A model generated the notes under the pieces. The model saw only the letters and a program-made list of their open reading frames with translations. It ran no database searches and was not told the DNA's origin. DNA of 64,000 bases from Paracoccus laeviglucosivorans (GTDB lineage: Bacteria; Pseudomonadota; Alphaproteobacteria; Rhodobacterales; Rhodobacteraceae), in the NCBI RefSeq assembly GCF_900182695.1, contig NZ_FXTK01000003.1, positions 124,001 through 188,000 on the forward strand. The letters run 5' to 3'. Position numbers and translations under genes: made by a program. Positions within the stretch are counted from its first letter, which is position 1. Each line of letters opens with the position of its first letter. Below are positions 28,935 through 36,896 of the stretch, in pieces.

Positions 28935-29351
28935 ATGACCCAGTTCCATCGGCCTAAAATCATGATGCGCGCGGCCCTGTGCCTGGGGCTGGCGCTGGCG
29001 ATCGCGCTGGCCCTGCATCGCGCACCGATGGCACAGCCGCGCGATATGGACGCGTTGCCGGACGATGATGCGTTCGGAATGCTGGCCGATCCCGGTTTCC
29101 GCGTCATTCCCCTGCACGAAGCGGCCAAGATCGCCGGTCAACGCTTCCGGGGCCGCCTGATCGCCGCCCGCCTTGCCCCCCCGCATCAGGACGAGCATGC
29201 CCGCGGGGTCGAACTGGTGCATGAGTTGCGCCTGATGACCAAGCGGCGCAATGTGCTGCTGATCCGGCTGGACGCGCGCACCGGGGATTTTCTTGAAGTG
29301 GCGGGCGCCGGCCTGACCGAGGCGCGCCGCCGGGACGGAGACAGCGAATGA
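28935..29351 (+). CDS. small membrane-anchored PepSY-domain protein
   Basis: 138 residues from ATG 28935; the longer open frame upstream runs through the operator region and is not coding. A hydrophobic segment at about residues 12-28 is a signal or anchor. The rest (about residues 55-130: GFRVIPLHEAAKIAGQRF, then ELRLMTKRRNVLLIRLDARTGDFLEV) is one PepSY domain, with the typical helix and RLDARTG turn. The last four bases overlap the response-regulator start (ATGA). PepSY proteins next to two-component systems often modulate the kinase from the periplasm; FeuN beside FeuPQ in rhizobia is a comparable arrangement. That role is inferred. Confidence 0.8.
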   Translation: MTQFHRPKIMMRAALCLGLALAIALALHRAPMAQPRDMDALPDDDAFGMLADPGFRVIPLHEAAKIAGQRFRGRLIAARLAPPHQDEHARGVELVHELRLMTKRRNVLLIRLDARTGDFLEVAGAGLTEARRRDGDSE

Positions 29352-30010
29352 AATGCCTGATCGTCGAGGATGATCCGGTTCTGGCCGGACAGCTTTCTCG
29401 GGCCATGAATGATGGCGGTTTCGCCTGTGACATCGCGCATGACGGCATACAGGGCGAATATCTGGGCGCAACGGAAAGCTATGCGCTGTCGATCCTTGAC
29501 CTTGGCCTGCCCGGATTGCCGGGGATCGAGGTGCTGACCCGCTGGCGCGACGGGGGCGTGACCATGCCCGTCCTGATCCTGACCGCGCGGGGCGACTGGA
29601 CCGACAAGGTTGCCGGTTTTCGGGCGGGGGCCGATGATTACGCTGTCAAACCCTTTCGCCTTGAGGAGGTGGTCATCCGTGCCCAGACGCTGGTGCGCCG
29701 CGCCGCCGGTCATGCGCAGGCGGTCATCAAAGCCGGACCCTTGCGGCTGGACAGCCAGCTTGGCGTCATCACCCGCAACGGCATGGCGCTGAAACTGACG
29801 GGATTTGAAACCCGAATCCTGTCCTATCTGATCCACCATCAGAACCGCATCGTCAGCCGCACAGAACTGTCGGACCATCTTTACGACGCGGCTGCCGACC
29901 GCGACTTCAAGTCGATCGAGGTGGTCATCGGTCGCCTGCGCAAAAAGATCGGCGAAGGGCTGATCGAAACCCGTCGCGGCGAAGGCTACATCCTGCGGGC
30001 CGACGGTTGA
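29348..30010 (+). CDS. OmpR/PhoP-family response regulator
   Basis: 220 residues: receiver domain (about 1-115) with Asp8/Asp9, phospho-acceptor Asp51 in ILDLGLPG, Thr79 and Lys101; then a winged-helix DNA-binding domain (about 125-218) with LTGFETRILSYLIHHQNRIVS and the recognition region VVIGRLRKKIG, ending RRGEGYIL. Resembles the PhoP/FeuP/ChvI group. Coupled upstream to the PepSY gene (ATGA) and downstream to the kinase (TTGA). Likely binds the tandem CCGTTTGGT repeats at 28872-28911 and so may autoregulate. Confidence 0.94.
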   Translation: MKCLIVEDDPVLAGQLSRAMNDGGFACDIAHDGIQGEYLGATESYALSILDLGLPGLPGIEVLTRWRDGGVTMPVLILTARGDWTDKVAGFRAGADDYAVKPFRLEEVVIRAQTLVRRAAGHAQAVIKAGPLRLDSQLGVITRNGMALKLTGFETRILSYLIHHQNRIVSRTELSDHLYDAAADRDFKSIEVVIGRLRKKIGEGLIETRRGEGYILRADG

Positions 30011-31317
30011 GATTTCCCGATTCGATACGGGCGCGGCTGATTGGCCTTTCCGCCCTGCTGATCGGTGTCGCGCTGGTCGCGGGCTATCTGGCGATTGCGG
30101 CGATCCTTGACCAGTTCATCACCGACCGTTTCGACGCCGAGGCCGAGGCGGTGGCCGATGCCCTGATCGCCGGGGCCAGCATCGACGCCGAAGGACGGCT
30201 GGTCGCAGGCCCTGCCCCCAGCGATCCGCATTTCGACATTCCCCTGTCGGGTTGGTTCTGGCAGTTGACGCAGGATGGCGTCGTCGTCGCGAAATCCCCC
30301 TCGCTTTTCGACAATGTGCTGAACGCGCCGGATGCAGATTTCATCGGCGGGCGCGGCCTTGGTCCTGCGGACGAGCCGCTGCGCGTCACGCGCCACGATT
30401 TCACGCTGCCCGATACCCGATCGGCATTGGCCGTTATCGTCACCGCTCCGGGGGCCGAAATCGACGCAAGCCTGTCCCGCCTGCGCCGCCCATTGGCGAT
30501 TTCGCTGACCGTGCTGGGTCTGGCGCTGGCGGCGGCCAGCGTGCTGCAGGTCGCGGCAGGTCTGCGCAGTCTGGACAAGCTGGGCCGTGACCTGCGCGCC
30601 ATCCGCGCGGGCCGGGCCGAGGCGCTGCCCCTGCCCCCGGTGTCGGAGCTGCGCCCCATGGCCGCCGAGATCAACGGGCTTCTGGAACAGAACCGCGCCG
30701 TCCTTGCACGCTCGCGCGAGCATGTGGGCAATCTGGCCCATTCGCTGAAAACCCCGCTGGCCGCGCTGGATAACAGCCTGCCCCCCGACCATCCCGGTCA
30801 CGCGCTGGTCGCCCGGATGGACCGCCAGATCGGCTGGCACCTGCGCCGCGCCCGCAGTTCCGGTGCGCCGCGCGTGCTGGGGCATCGCACGCTGCTGGCC
30901 CCGGTCGTCGATGACATCCTGATGGTCCTGCGCGGCCCGATCCGCGATTCCGGCATCCGCGTCGATCTGGATCTGCCCCCCGCAGCGTCCTTTGCCGGCG
31001 AGCGGCAGGATCTTGAGGAGATGATCGGCAACCTTGTCGAAAACGCCGTGAAATGGTCGGGCGGACGCATTCTGATCCATGCATGGGCACAGGTCGATGC
31101 GCTGCGCATCACGATTGCCGATGACGGCCCCGGCCTCAGCGACGAAGATCATGCCATCGCGATGGCACGCGGCGGGCGTCTGGACGAAACCGGCCCGCCC
31201 GGCTCGGGCCTTGGGCTGGCCATCGTGGCGGATATTGCCGCGCTGCATGGCGGGCGGCTGCGGCTGGAACGGGCGGAAATCGGCGGACTTGCGGCGACGC
31301 TGGAACTGCCTGCCTAG
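30007..31317 (+). CDS. sensor histidine kinase partner of the PepSY operon
   Basis: 436 residues, starting at TTG 30007 that overlaps the regulator stop. Two membrane helices (about residues 10-32 and 160-185) flank a periplasmic sensor of about 125 residues. The H-box reads HVGNLAHSLKTPLAALDN, with phospho-acceptor His245. The LAHSLKTPL form rather than HELRTPL is typical of PhoQ/FeuQ-like kinases. ATPase motifs are NLVENAVKW (N), DDGPGLS (G1) and GSGLGLAIV (G2). The signal is unknown; neighbouring opg genes and PepSY proteins hint at envelope or osmotic status. Confidence 0.93.
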   Translation: MRFPDSIRARLIGLSALLIGVALVAGYLAIAAILDQFITDRFDAEAEAVADALIAGASIDAEGRLVAGPAPSDPHFDIPLSGWFWQLTQDGVVVAKSPSLFDNVLNAPDADFIGGRGLGPADEPLRVTRHDFTLPDTRSALAVIVTAPGAEIDASLSRLRRPLAISLTVLGLALAAASVLQVAAGLRSLDKLGRDLRAIRAGRAEALPLPPVSELRPMAAEINGLLEQNRAVLARSREHVGNLAHSLKTPLAALDNSLPPDHPGHALVARMDRQIGWHLRRARSSGAPRVLGHRTLLAPVVDDILMVLRGPIRDSGIRVDLDLPPAASFAGERQDLEEMIGNLVENAVKWSGGRILIHAWAQVDALRITIADDGPGLSDEDHAIAMARGGRLDETGPPGSGLGLAIVADIAALHGGRLRLERAEIGGLAATLELPA

Positions 31318-31349
31318 GTTTTCCGCAAATCAGTCGCCGCAGAATTTTA

Positions 31350-31368
31350 CCGTTTGATAAAAAAACGG
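31350..31368 (+). promoter_or_regulatory. short inverted repeat upstream of preT
   Basis: CCGTTT (31350-31355) pairs with AAACGG (31363-31368) across an A-rich loop, about 55 bp before preT and 33 bp after the kinase stop. The left arm extended, CCGTTTGAT, matches eight of nine positions of the operator half-site at 28892. It may be an operator for preTA or a weak terminator of the kinase operon; no U-tract follows. Confidence 0.35.
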
Positions 31369-31420
31369 ACCTGTGAGAGCCTGATTGTCATAAAAACAAA
31401 GCCAGCAGGGAGGTCATGCG

Positions 31421-32758
31421 ATGACCAACAGCCAGCTTACGCCCGGTGTCGTCCCCGGTCGTTTGCCCGCCGAGGCATATGCGAAGAATTTTTCCGATCA
31501 CGCACCACCGCTTGCCCCGCATGAGGCGCGGGTGGCTGCCGATCGTTGCTACTTCTGCCATGACGCGCCTTGCGTCACGGCCTGTCCCACATCCATCGAC
31601 ATTCCGCTGTTCATCCGTCAGATCGCGACGGGAACGCCGGATGCGGCGGCAAAGACCATCTTTCATCAGAACATCCTTGGCGGCATCTGCGCCCGCGTCT
31701 GCCCGACCGAAAACCTGTGCGAAGGGTTCTGCGTGCGCGAAACCGCCGAAGGGAAGCCCGTCCAGATCGGCGCGCTGCAACGCTATGCCACCGATCACCT
31801 GATGGCCAAAGACGACCATCCGTTTCGCCGCGGTCCGGCCACCGGAAAGCGCGTGGCCGTGGTCGGCGCCGGTCCGGCGGGCCTGTCCGCCGCGCATCGC
31901 CTTGCCGCAAAAGGGCATGAGGTCACGATCTTCGACGCCCGCCCCAAGCCCGGCGGGCTGAACGAATACGGCATCGCCAGTTACAAGGCCGTCGAGGGTT
32001 TCGCCGCGCGCGAGGTGGACTGGCTGATGGGCATCGGCGGCATCACCCTGCGCCCCGGCATGGCATTGGGGCGCGACGTGACGCTTGCGGGTCTTCAAGC
32101 CGATTTCGACGCGGTGTTCCTTGGCATGGGACTGCAAGGCGTGAACGCCCTGCAGACCGAAGGCGAGGAGCGCGGCAATGTCGATGACGCCGTGGATTTC
32201 ATTCGCGACCTGCGGCAGGCCGGCGATCTGTCCGCCCTGCCCGTGGGCCGCGATGTGGTTGTGATCGGTGGCGGCATGACGGCGGTCGATGCCGCCGTGC
32301 AGGCCAAACTGCTGGGTGCGCAGAACGTCGCCATCGTCTATCGCCGCGACCAGTCGCGCATGTCGGCCAGTCGGCACGAACAGGACCATGCCACCGCGCA
32401 TGGCGTCCGCATCATCTGCAACGCCGCCCCTTTGCGCGTCATCGGCAACGGCGCTGTTCGCGAAATCGAATTCATGTTCACGGATGACAGCCTGACGGAC
32501 ACGGGCGAGCGTTTCCGCCTGCCCTGCGATCAACTGCTGCGCGCCATCGGGCAGCGGCTGGACGGTGCGCCGGACGCGCTGACCCTGACGCGCGGCAAGA
32601 TCGCTGTCACCGGGCCGGGCCGCAGCTCAATCCCCGGCATATGGGCCGGGGGCGATTGCGCCTCGGGGGGGGACGATCTGACCGTCACCGCCGTCGCCGA
32701 AGGCCGCGATGCTGCCGAAGACATTCACGCGCAACTGATGGAGGCCGCCCATGGCTGA
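31421..32758 (+). CDS. preT: dihydropyrimidine dehydrogenase (NAD+) subunit PreT
   Basis: FAD/NAD(P)-binding and Fe-S subunit that passes electrons between pyridine nucleotide and PreA for uracil/thymine reduction or the reverse. 445 residues. Two N-terminal cysteine sets (Cys43, 46, 51, 55 and Cys90, 94, 100, 104) hold the Fe-S clusters. FAD-binding VVGAGPAGLSAAHRLA is near residue 146, NAD(P)-binding VVIGGGMTAVDAA near 280, and FAD C-terminal IWAGGDCASGGDDLTVTAV near 408. Start ATG 31421 has GGGAGGTC upstream. It overlaps preA by eight bases. Homology to glutamate-synthase small subunits is expected, but the preA partner settles the call. Confidence 0.93.
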   Translation: MTNSQLTPGVVPGRLPAEAYAKNFSDHAPPLAPHEARVAADRCYFCHDAPCVTACPTSIDIPLFIRQIATGTPDAAAKTIFHQNILGGICARVCPTENLCEGFCVRETAEGKPVQIGALQRYATDHLMAKDDHPFRRGPATGKRVAVVGAGPAGLSAAHRLAAKGHEVTIFDARPKPGGLNEYGIASYKAVEGFAAREVDWLMGIGGITLRPGMALGRDVTLAGLQADFDAVFLGMGLQGVNALQTEGEERGNVDDAVDFIRDLRQAGDLSALPVGRDVVVIGGGMTAVDAAVQAKLLGAQNVAIVYRRDQSRMSASRHEQDHATAHGVRIICNAAPLRVIGNGAVREIEFMFTDDSLTDTGERFRLPCDQLLRAIGQRLDGAPDALTLTRGKIAVTGPGRSSIPGIWAGGDCASGGDDLTVTAVAEGRDAAEDIHAQLMEAAHG

Positions 32759-34052
32759 TCTGCGCTCGAACTTCATTGGGATCAAATCCCCGAACCCGTT
32801 CTGGCTGGCATCTGCCCCGCCCACCGACAAGGAAGTCAACGTTCGGCGCGCCTTTCAGGCTGGCTGGGGCGGCGTGGTCTGGAAGACCCTGGGCAGCGAA
32901 GGCCCGCCGGTCGTCAATGTCAACGGCCCGCGCTACGGCGTGGTCTACGGTGCCGACCGGCGTGTGCTGGGCATCAACAATATCGAACTGATTACCGACC
33001 GCCCGCTTGAGGTGAACCTGCGCGAGATCAAATCGGTCAAGCGCGACTATCCCGACCGCGCGCTGATCATCAGCCTGATGGTCCCCTGTGACGAGGAATC
33101 GTGGAAAGCCATCCTGCGCCAGATCGAAGATACCGGCGCGGATGGGGTCGAGCTGAACTTCGGCTGCCCGCATGGCATGGCCGAACGCGGCATGGGGTCG
33201 GCGGTCGGTCAGGTGCCGGAATATATCGAAATGGTGACGCGCTGGGTCAAACAGCATTCCCGCATGCCCTGCATCGTCAAGCTGACCCCGAACATCACCG
33301 ATGTGCGCAAACCCGCCGAGGCCGCGCGGCGCGGCGGCGCCGATGCGGTCAGCCTGATCAATACGGTGAATTCCATCACCTCGGTCGATCTGGACCTATT
33401 CTCGCCCCAGCCAACGATTGACGGTAAGGGCAGCCATGGCGGCTATTGCGGTCCGGCGGTCAAGCCCATCGCCCTGAACATGGTGGCCGAGATCGCCCGC
33501 AATCCGGCGACCGCGGGCCTGCCGATATCCGGCATCGGCGGCATCACCACATGGCGCGACGCCGCCGAATTCATGGCGCTTGGCGCAGGCAATGTGCAGG
33601 TCTGCACCGCCGCCATGACCTATGGCTTCAAGGTGGTGCAGGAAATGATCTCGGGCCTGCGGGAATATCTGGACGACAAGGACATCACCATGTCGGACCT
33701 GATCGGGCGCGCGGTGCCGAATGTGACCGACTGGCAATACCTGAACCTGAACTATACCACCAAGGCGGTGATCGATCAGGACGCCTGCATCAAATGCGGC
33801 CGTTGCTATGCCGCGTGCGAGGATACGTCGCATCAGGCCATCGCCATGGAACCCGGCCGTGTCTTTCGCGTGCGCGAGGATGAATGCGTGGCCTGCAACC
33901 TGTGTCTGGACGTCTGCCCGGTCGAGAATTGCATCACCATGCGCGAGCTGGCGATCGGAGAGATCGACCAGCGCACCGGCCAGCCCGTCCGCCCCTATGC
34001 CAACTGGACGACGCATCCCAACAACCCCATGTCGCGCAGCGCCGCCGAATAG
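32751..34052 (+). CDS. preA: dihydropyrimidine dehydrogenase (NAD+) subunit PreA
   Basis: FMN-containing catalytic subunit that reduces uracil and thymine to dihydro forms, the first step of reductive pyrimidine catabolism. 433 residues. TIM-barrel with GVELNFGCPHGMAERGMG near residue 140 and VKLTPNITD near 180, then two C-terminal [4Fe-4S] motifs CIKCGRC (about 346) and CVACNLCLDVCP (about 384). Dihydropyrimidinase, beta-ureidopropionase and a pyd regulator often accompany preTA, but none is here: a terminator and a tRNA gene follow, so the rest of the pathway must be elsewhere. Confidence 0.95.
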   Translation: MADLRSNFIGIKSPNPFWLASAPPTDKEVNVRRAFQAGWGGVVWKTLGSEGPPVVNVNGPRYGVVYGADRRVLGINNIELITDRPLEVNLREIKSVKRDYPDRALIISLMVPCDEESWKAILRQIEDTGADGVELNFGCPHGMAERGMGSAVGQVPEYIEMVTRWVKQHSRMPCIVKLTPNITDVRKPAEAARRGGADAVSLINTVNSITSVDLDLFSPQPTIDGKGSHGGYCGPAVKPIALNMVAEIARNPATAGLPISGIGGITTWRDAAEFMALGAGNVQVCTAAMTYGFKVVQEMISGLREYLDDKDITMSDLIGRAVPNVTDWQYLNLNYTTKAVIDQDACIKCGRCYAACEDTSHQAIAMEPGRVFRVREDECVACNLCLDVCPVENCITMRELAIGEIDQRTGQPVRPYANWTTHPNNPMSRSAAE

Positions 34053-34057
34053 CCGTC

Positions 34058-34082
34058 GCGGGGCCTCTTGCCGAGGCCCCGC
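34058..34082 (+). terminator. hairpin after preA
   Basis: Perfect ten-base arms GCGGGGCCTC (34058-34067) and GAGGCCCCGC (34073-34082) with a five-base loop, six bases past the preA stop. There is no strong T-tract after it, but the position and stability suit termination of preTA. Confidence 0.65.
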
Positions 34083-34105
34083 GCTTACGCTAGTGCCGTC
34101 CGGTC

Positions 34106-34195
34106 GGAGGAGTGGCAGAGTGGTCTAATGCACCGGTCTTGAAAACCGACGTGGGGGTAACTCCACCGTGGGTTCGAATCCCACCTCCTCCGCCA
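34106..34195 (+). tRNA. tRNA-Ser (UGA)
   Basis: 90 bases including an encoded CCA. Acceptor arms GGAGGAG and CTCCTCC pair perfectly, discriminator G, anticodon loop CTTGAAA with anticodon TGA, a long variable arm (serine class II) and T-loop GGTTCGAATCC. The outermost anticodon-stem pair is mismatched (C with A), which is odd but tolerable. It marks the left edge of the accessory segment: its 3' end and flank recur at 42974-43039. Confidence 0.95.
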
Positions 34196-34252
34196 CTTCG
34201 CTTGGCAAAACCAATCTCCCAAAATCGCAGCGGCAACATTTTATCGTTATTT
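34187..34252 (+). repeat. left copy of a tRNA-end repeat (candidate attachment site)
   Basis: Starts in the 3' end of tRNA-Ser. Blocks CCTCCGCCA (34187), GCTTGGCAAAAC (34200) and TCGTTATTT (34244) recur in the same order and at identical spacing at 42974-43039, with diverged sequence between. Repetition of a tRNA 3' end at the far side of a non-core segment is the classic trace of site-specific integration. Confidence 0.6.
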
Positions 34253-34418
34253 TCGACAGTTATGCGTGAAGACGGCTTCACCGTTCCCGTCTGTATGTGA
34301 CCGAAACTCATTCTCCAGGCGCCATATTCTCTCAGGCCGCTGACGGAGTCAGGTTCGTAAATCGCCAATAATGCTTTGCTTTCGCTAGCTAAAATTAGCG
34401 CGGCGCCGCGTCCATTGT

Positions 34419-35516
34419 CTAGCCGCGCATCCAAGGCGTGACCGAGGTCCCACCGAACAGAATCTCGCGCGGAATGTCGAAGATGAAATAGGGGTTGATC
34501 GCGGGCAGCGCACTGATCCGGTCCAGCCGCGCCTGCTGATCGTCAGAGAAGGAGAGCGCCAGCGCTGCCATATTGCGCTGAACCTGATCGGGCCGACTGG
34601 CCCCGAGCAACAACGAGCCCATGCCGCGTCGTTGCAGCACCCAAGCTAGGGCGACCTGCACCATCGGCACCTCCAGTTCCTCAGCAACCTCGCGCACCGT
34701 ATCGACAATGTCAAAATTGCGTTCGGTGAACAGCATCCCGCCATAGGGGTTGGCGCCATTCAGGCGTTCCTTCGCGCCTTCGCCGGTATCCGCGCCGCTG
34801 GGCACTGTCGCGCCCTCACCAGCCTCCGCAATCTTCTCGCGCCCGTACTTCCCCGTCAGCAAGCCGCCTGCCAGCGGACTCCACGGCATCATGCCTAGGC
34901 CGAACTCCTGCGCCATGGGCAGCAGGTCCAGTTCCACACCGCGCTCCACCAACGACCACGCGTATTGCAGGCCGATCGGACCCGGCAGGCCATGCGCGGC
35001 GGCCAGCGTCGCCACCTTGGCCACATACCATGAGGGGGTGTTCGAGAAGCCGTAATACAGGATTTCCCCCCGCGCGACGGCATCGGTCAGAGTGCGCAGC
35101 ACCTCGTCGGCGGGGGTCACGCGGTCCCAGACATGCATCCAGTAAAGGTCGATCCGGTCGGTCCCAAGCCGCCGGAGCGCCCCCTCGATCCCCGCACGTA
35201 TGTTAAACGCGCCGTTGCCGCCATGCATCGGGTGCCCATCGGCACGCGAAAACCCGGACTTGGTGGAGATCACCAGACGGTCGCGCAACCTGCTGTCGCC
35301 AAGAAAGCGGCCCAGCATCCGCTCGCTTTCGCCGCCACTATAGACATCGGCGCTGTCGATCAGGTTGCCTCCCGCCGCGACATAGGTGTCGAAGATGGCG
35401 CGAGAGGTGTCTTCGTCCGCGCCCCAGCGTCCTGCGCCGAAGGTCATCGTGCCAAGCGCAAGCGGGCTGACGATCAGGCCGGAACGTCCGAAGCTGCGAT
35501 AGTCGGTCATCTGCAT
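34419..35516 (-). CDS. aldo/keto reductase
   Basis: NADPH-dependent oxidoreductase of the AKR superfamily, close to the YajO/Tas-like branch. 365 residues from ATG 35516, which has AGGAG seven bases upstream; longer in-frame starts lack a site. The catalytic tetrad is intact: Asp54, Tyr59 (DSADVYSGG), Lys86 (STKSGF) and His127 (WMHVWD). NADP-binding segment GMGSLLLGASRPDQVQRNM near the C-terminus. The substrate is unknown. It is divergent from a LysR gene whose product probably regulates it. It is the first gene inside the candidate island. Confidence 0.92.
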   Translation of the reverse strand: MQMTDYRSFGRSGLIVSPLALGTMTFGAGRWGADEDTSRAIFDTYVAAGGNLIDSADVYSGGESERMLGRFLGDSRLRDRLVISTKSGFSRADGHPMHGGNGAFNIRAGIEGALRRLGTDRIDLYWMHVWDRVTPADEVLRTLTDAVARGEILYYGFSNTPSWYVAKVATLAAAHGLPGPIGLQYAWSLVERGVELDLLPMAQEFGLGMMPWSPLAGGLLTGKYGREKIAEAGEGATVPSGADTGEGAKERLNGANPYGGMLFTERNFDIVDTVREVAEELEVPMVQVALAWVLQRRGMGSLLLGASRPDQVQRNMAALALSFSDDQQARLDRISALPAINPYFIFDIPREILFGGTSVTPWMRG

Positions 35517-35543
35517 TAAGTATCTCCTGTGTTCATCAATGAA

Positions 35544-35578
35544 GATAGCGGATGCCATGGCGTGGATTAGACGCTATC
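35544..35578. promoter_or_regulatory. inverted repeat between aldo/keto reductase and LysR genes
   Basis: Perfect arms GATAGCG (35544-35550) and CGCTATC (35572-35578), 21 bases apart, in the 93-bp divergent intergenic region. Likely LysR operator; the spacing is wide, so each arm might belong to a separate site. Confidence 0.45.
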
Positions 35579-35609
35579 CCTGCGATGAGCCTGTGAGGAG
35601 AATTCAGCA

Positions 35610-36509
35610 ATGGCGCGACCGCCGCTCAATGATCTGGCTGCATTCGCAACCGTAGCTCGATGCCGTAGCTTCACCGCCGCCGCAGCCGAGATCGGCGTTT
35701 CGCCCTCGGCGCTGAGCCATGCCATGCGGGGGCTGGAGGCGCGGCTTGGCGTGCGCCTGCTGGCACGCACGACCCGTTCGGTCGCCGCGACCGAGGCCGG
35801 GAGGCGCCTTCTTGACCAGCTGGGACCCGCGCTGAACCAGATCGAAACCGGACTGGCCGCGCTGTCGGACTGGCGGGACAGCCCCGAAGGCGTGGTCCGG
35901 CTGACCACGTTCCATTGGGTTGCTTCGAACTTCCTCGCACAGCGGCTGCCAGGATTTCTAAGCGCGCATCCGGGCATCAGGGTCGAGGTGACGGTGGATG
36001 ACGGGTTTCAGGATATCGTGGCGAACGGCTTCGACGCAGGGCTTCGTTTTCGCGAGGATGTCGAGAAGGACATGATAGCGGTGCGCGTGGGTCCGCCCTT
36101 GCGCCACATCGTCGTTGCAACCCCGACTTATTGGAACGCGCATGGTCGTCCAGCGCATCCCCGCGATCTGCGTAACCATTCCTGCGTGGGGTATCACAAC
36201 CTGACCAGCGGCACCATTATGCCGTGGGAGTTCACACAAGGCGGGCGGGATCTTCGACAGCGGGTGGATGGGCCGCTGACCTGCAATTCCGTCGATCTGG
36301 CGATGGCGGTGGTCCTTTTGGGCGAAACCGTCGGGCTGTTCATGGAGGACGACGTGCGCGAGGCACTTTCATGCGGGATGTTAGAGCAGGTGCTGGACGA
36401 CTGGTGCCCACCTTTCGACGGCGTCCACCTCTATCATCCGGCCCGCCGCCAGACGCCTCCCGCCCTGAGGCACCTGATCGACTTTCTGCGGAGCAATGCG
36501 GATGGATAG
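35610..36509 (+). CDS. LysR-family transcriptional regulator (beside aldo/keto reductase)
   Basis: 299 residues: winged helix-turn-helix at about 1-65 (LAAFATVARCRSFTAAAAEIG, SPSALSHAMRGLEARLGVRLL) and a periplasmic-binding-protein-like effector domain (about 88-295). Closest in style to the group with the LRNHSCVGYHNL and GLFMEDDVREAL segments that controls adjacent oxidoreductases. Divergent from the aldo/keto reductase, so its likely target is that gene and itself. Confidence 0.93.
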   Translation: MARPPLNDLAAFATVARCRSFTAAAAEIGVSPSALSHAMRGLEARLGVRLLARTTRSVAATEAGRRLLDQLGPALNQIETGLAALSDWRDSPEGVVRLTTFHWVASNFLAQRLPGFLSAHPGIRVEVTVDDGFQDIVANGFDAGLRFREDVEKDMIAVRVGPPLRHIVVATPTYWNAHGRPAHPRDLRNHSCVGYHNLTSGTIMPWEFTQGGRDLRQRVDGPLTCNSVDLAMAVVLLGETVGLFMEDDVREALSCGMLEQVLDDWCPPFDGVHLYHPARRQTPPALRHLIDFLRSNADG

Positions 36510-36896
36510 TGATCGCAGCGACATCTGAATACTGTGTTGCATCTGACCGGCGGGAATGGGCCGAGCGCTCGGTCTGATCGGGAATTAGATAAGTGCCCGA
36601 AATCTGCCGGTCGCTGTGCCGCAGCATGTGGCTCGGAGCCCCTCTTGGACATTTGTGTTCGGTGCAGCATCGCTTTCATCCCACAGAGACGGCGAGCCGG
36701 ACTGCACCCGCAAAGCCGGATCAAGCCCGAGCAGTGAAGGACGTTTCATCCGGCCCGCGAACGCCAGAGAGAGCGGCGGAATATCCACACGCGGACGTAA
36801 TCGGGCCTCGACGAAAACAACCTTCGGCTCCTGGCAGTCTTGGCAAGTCGATCGGCACTCTTCAGGATGCACCGTATCAGGAGGTTACTCCCCGCC
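36510..36896. other. gap with no supported gene
   Basis: 387 bp between two convergent LysR genes. Several frames stay open on both strands (for example 36585-36872 minus and 36616-36993 plus), but none has a ribosome-binding site, a recognisable domain or consistent codon bias. I see no terminator or tRNA. It may be decayed sequence within the accessory segment. Confidence 0.4.
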
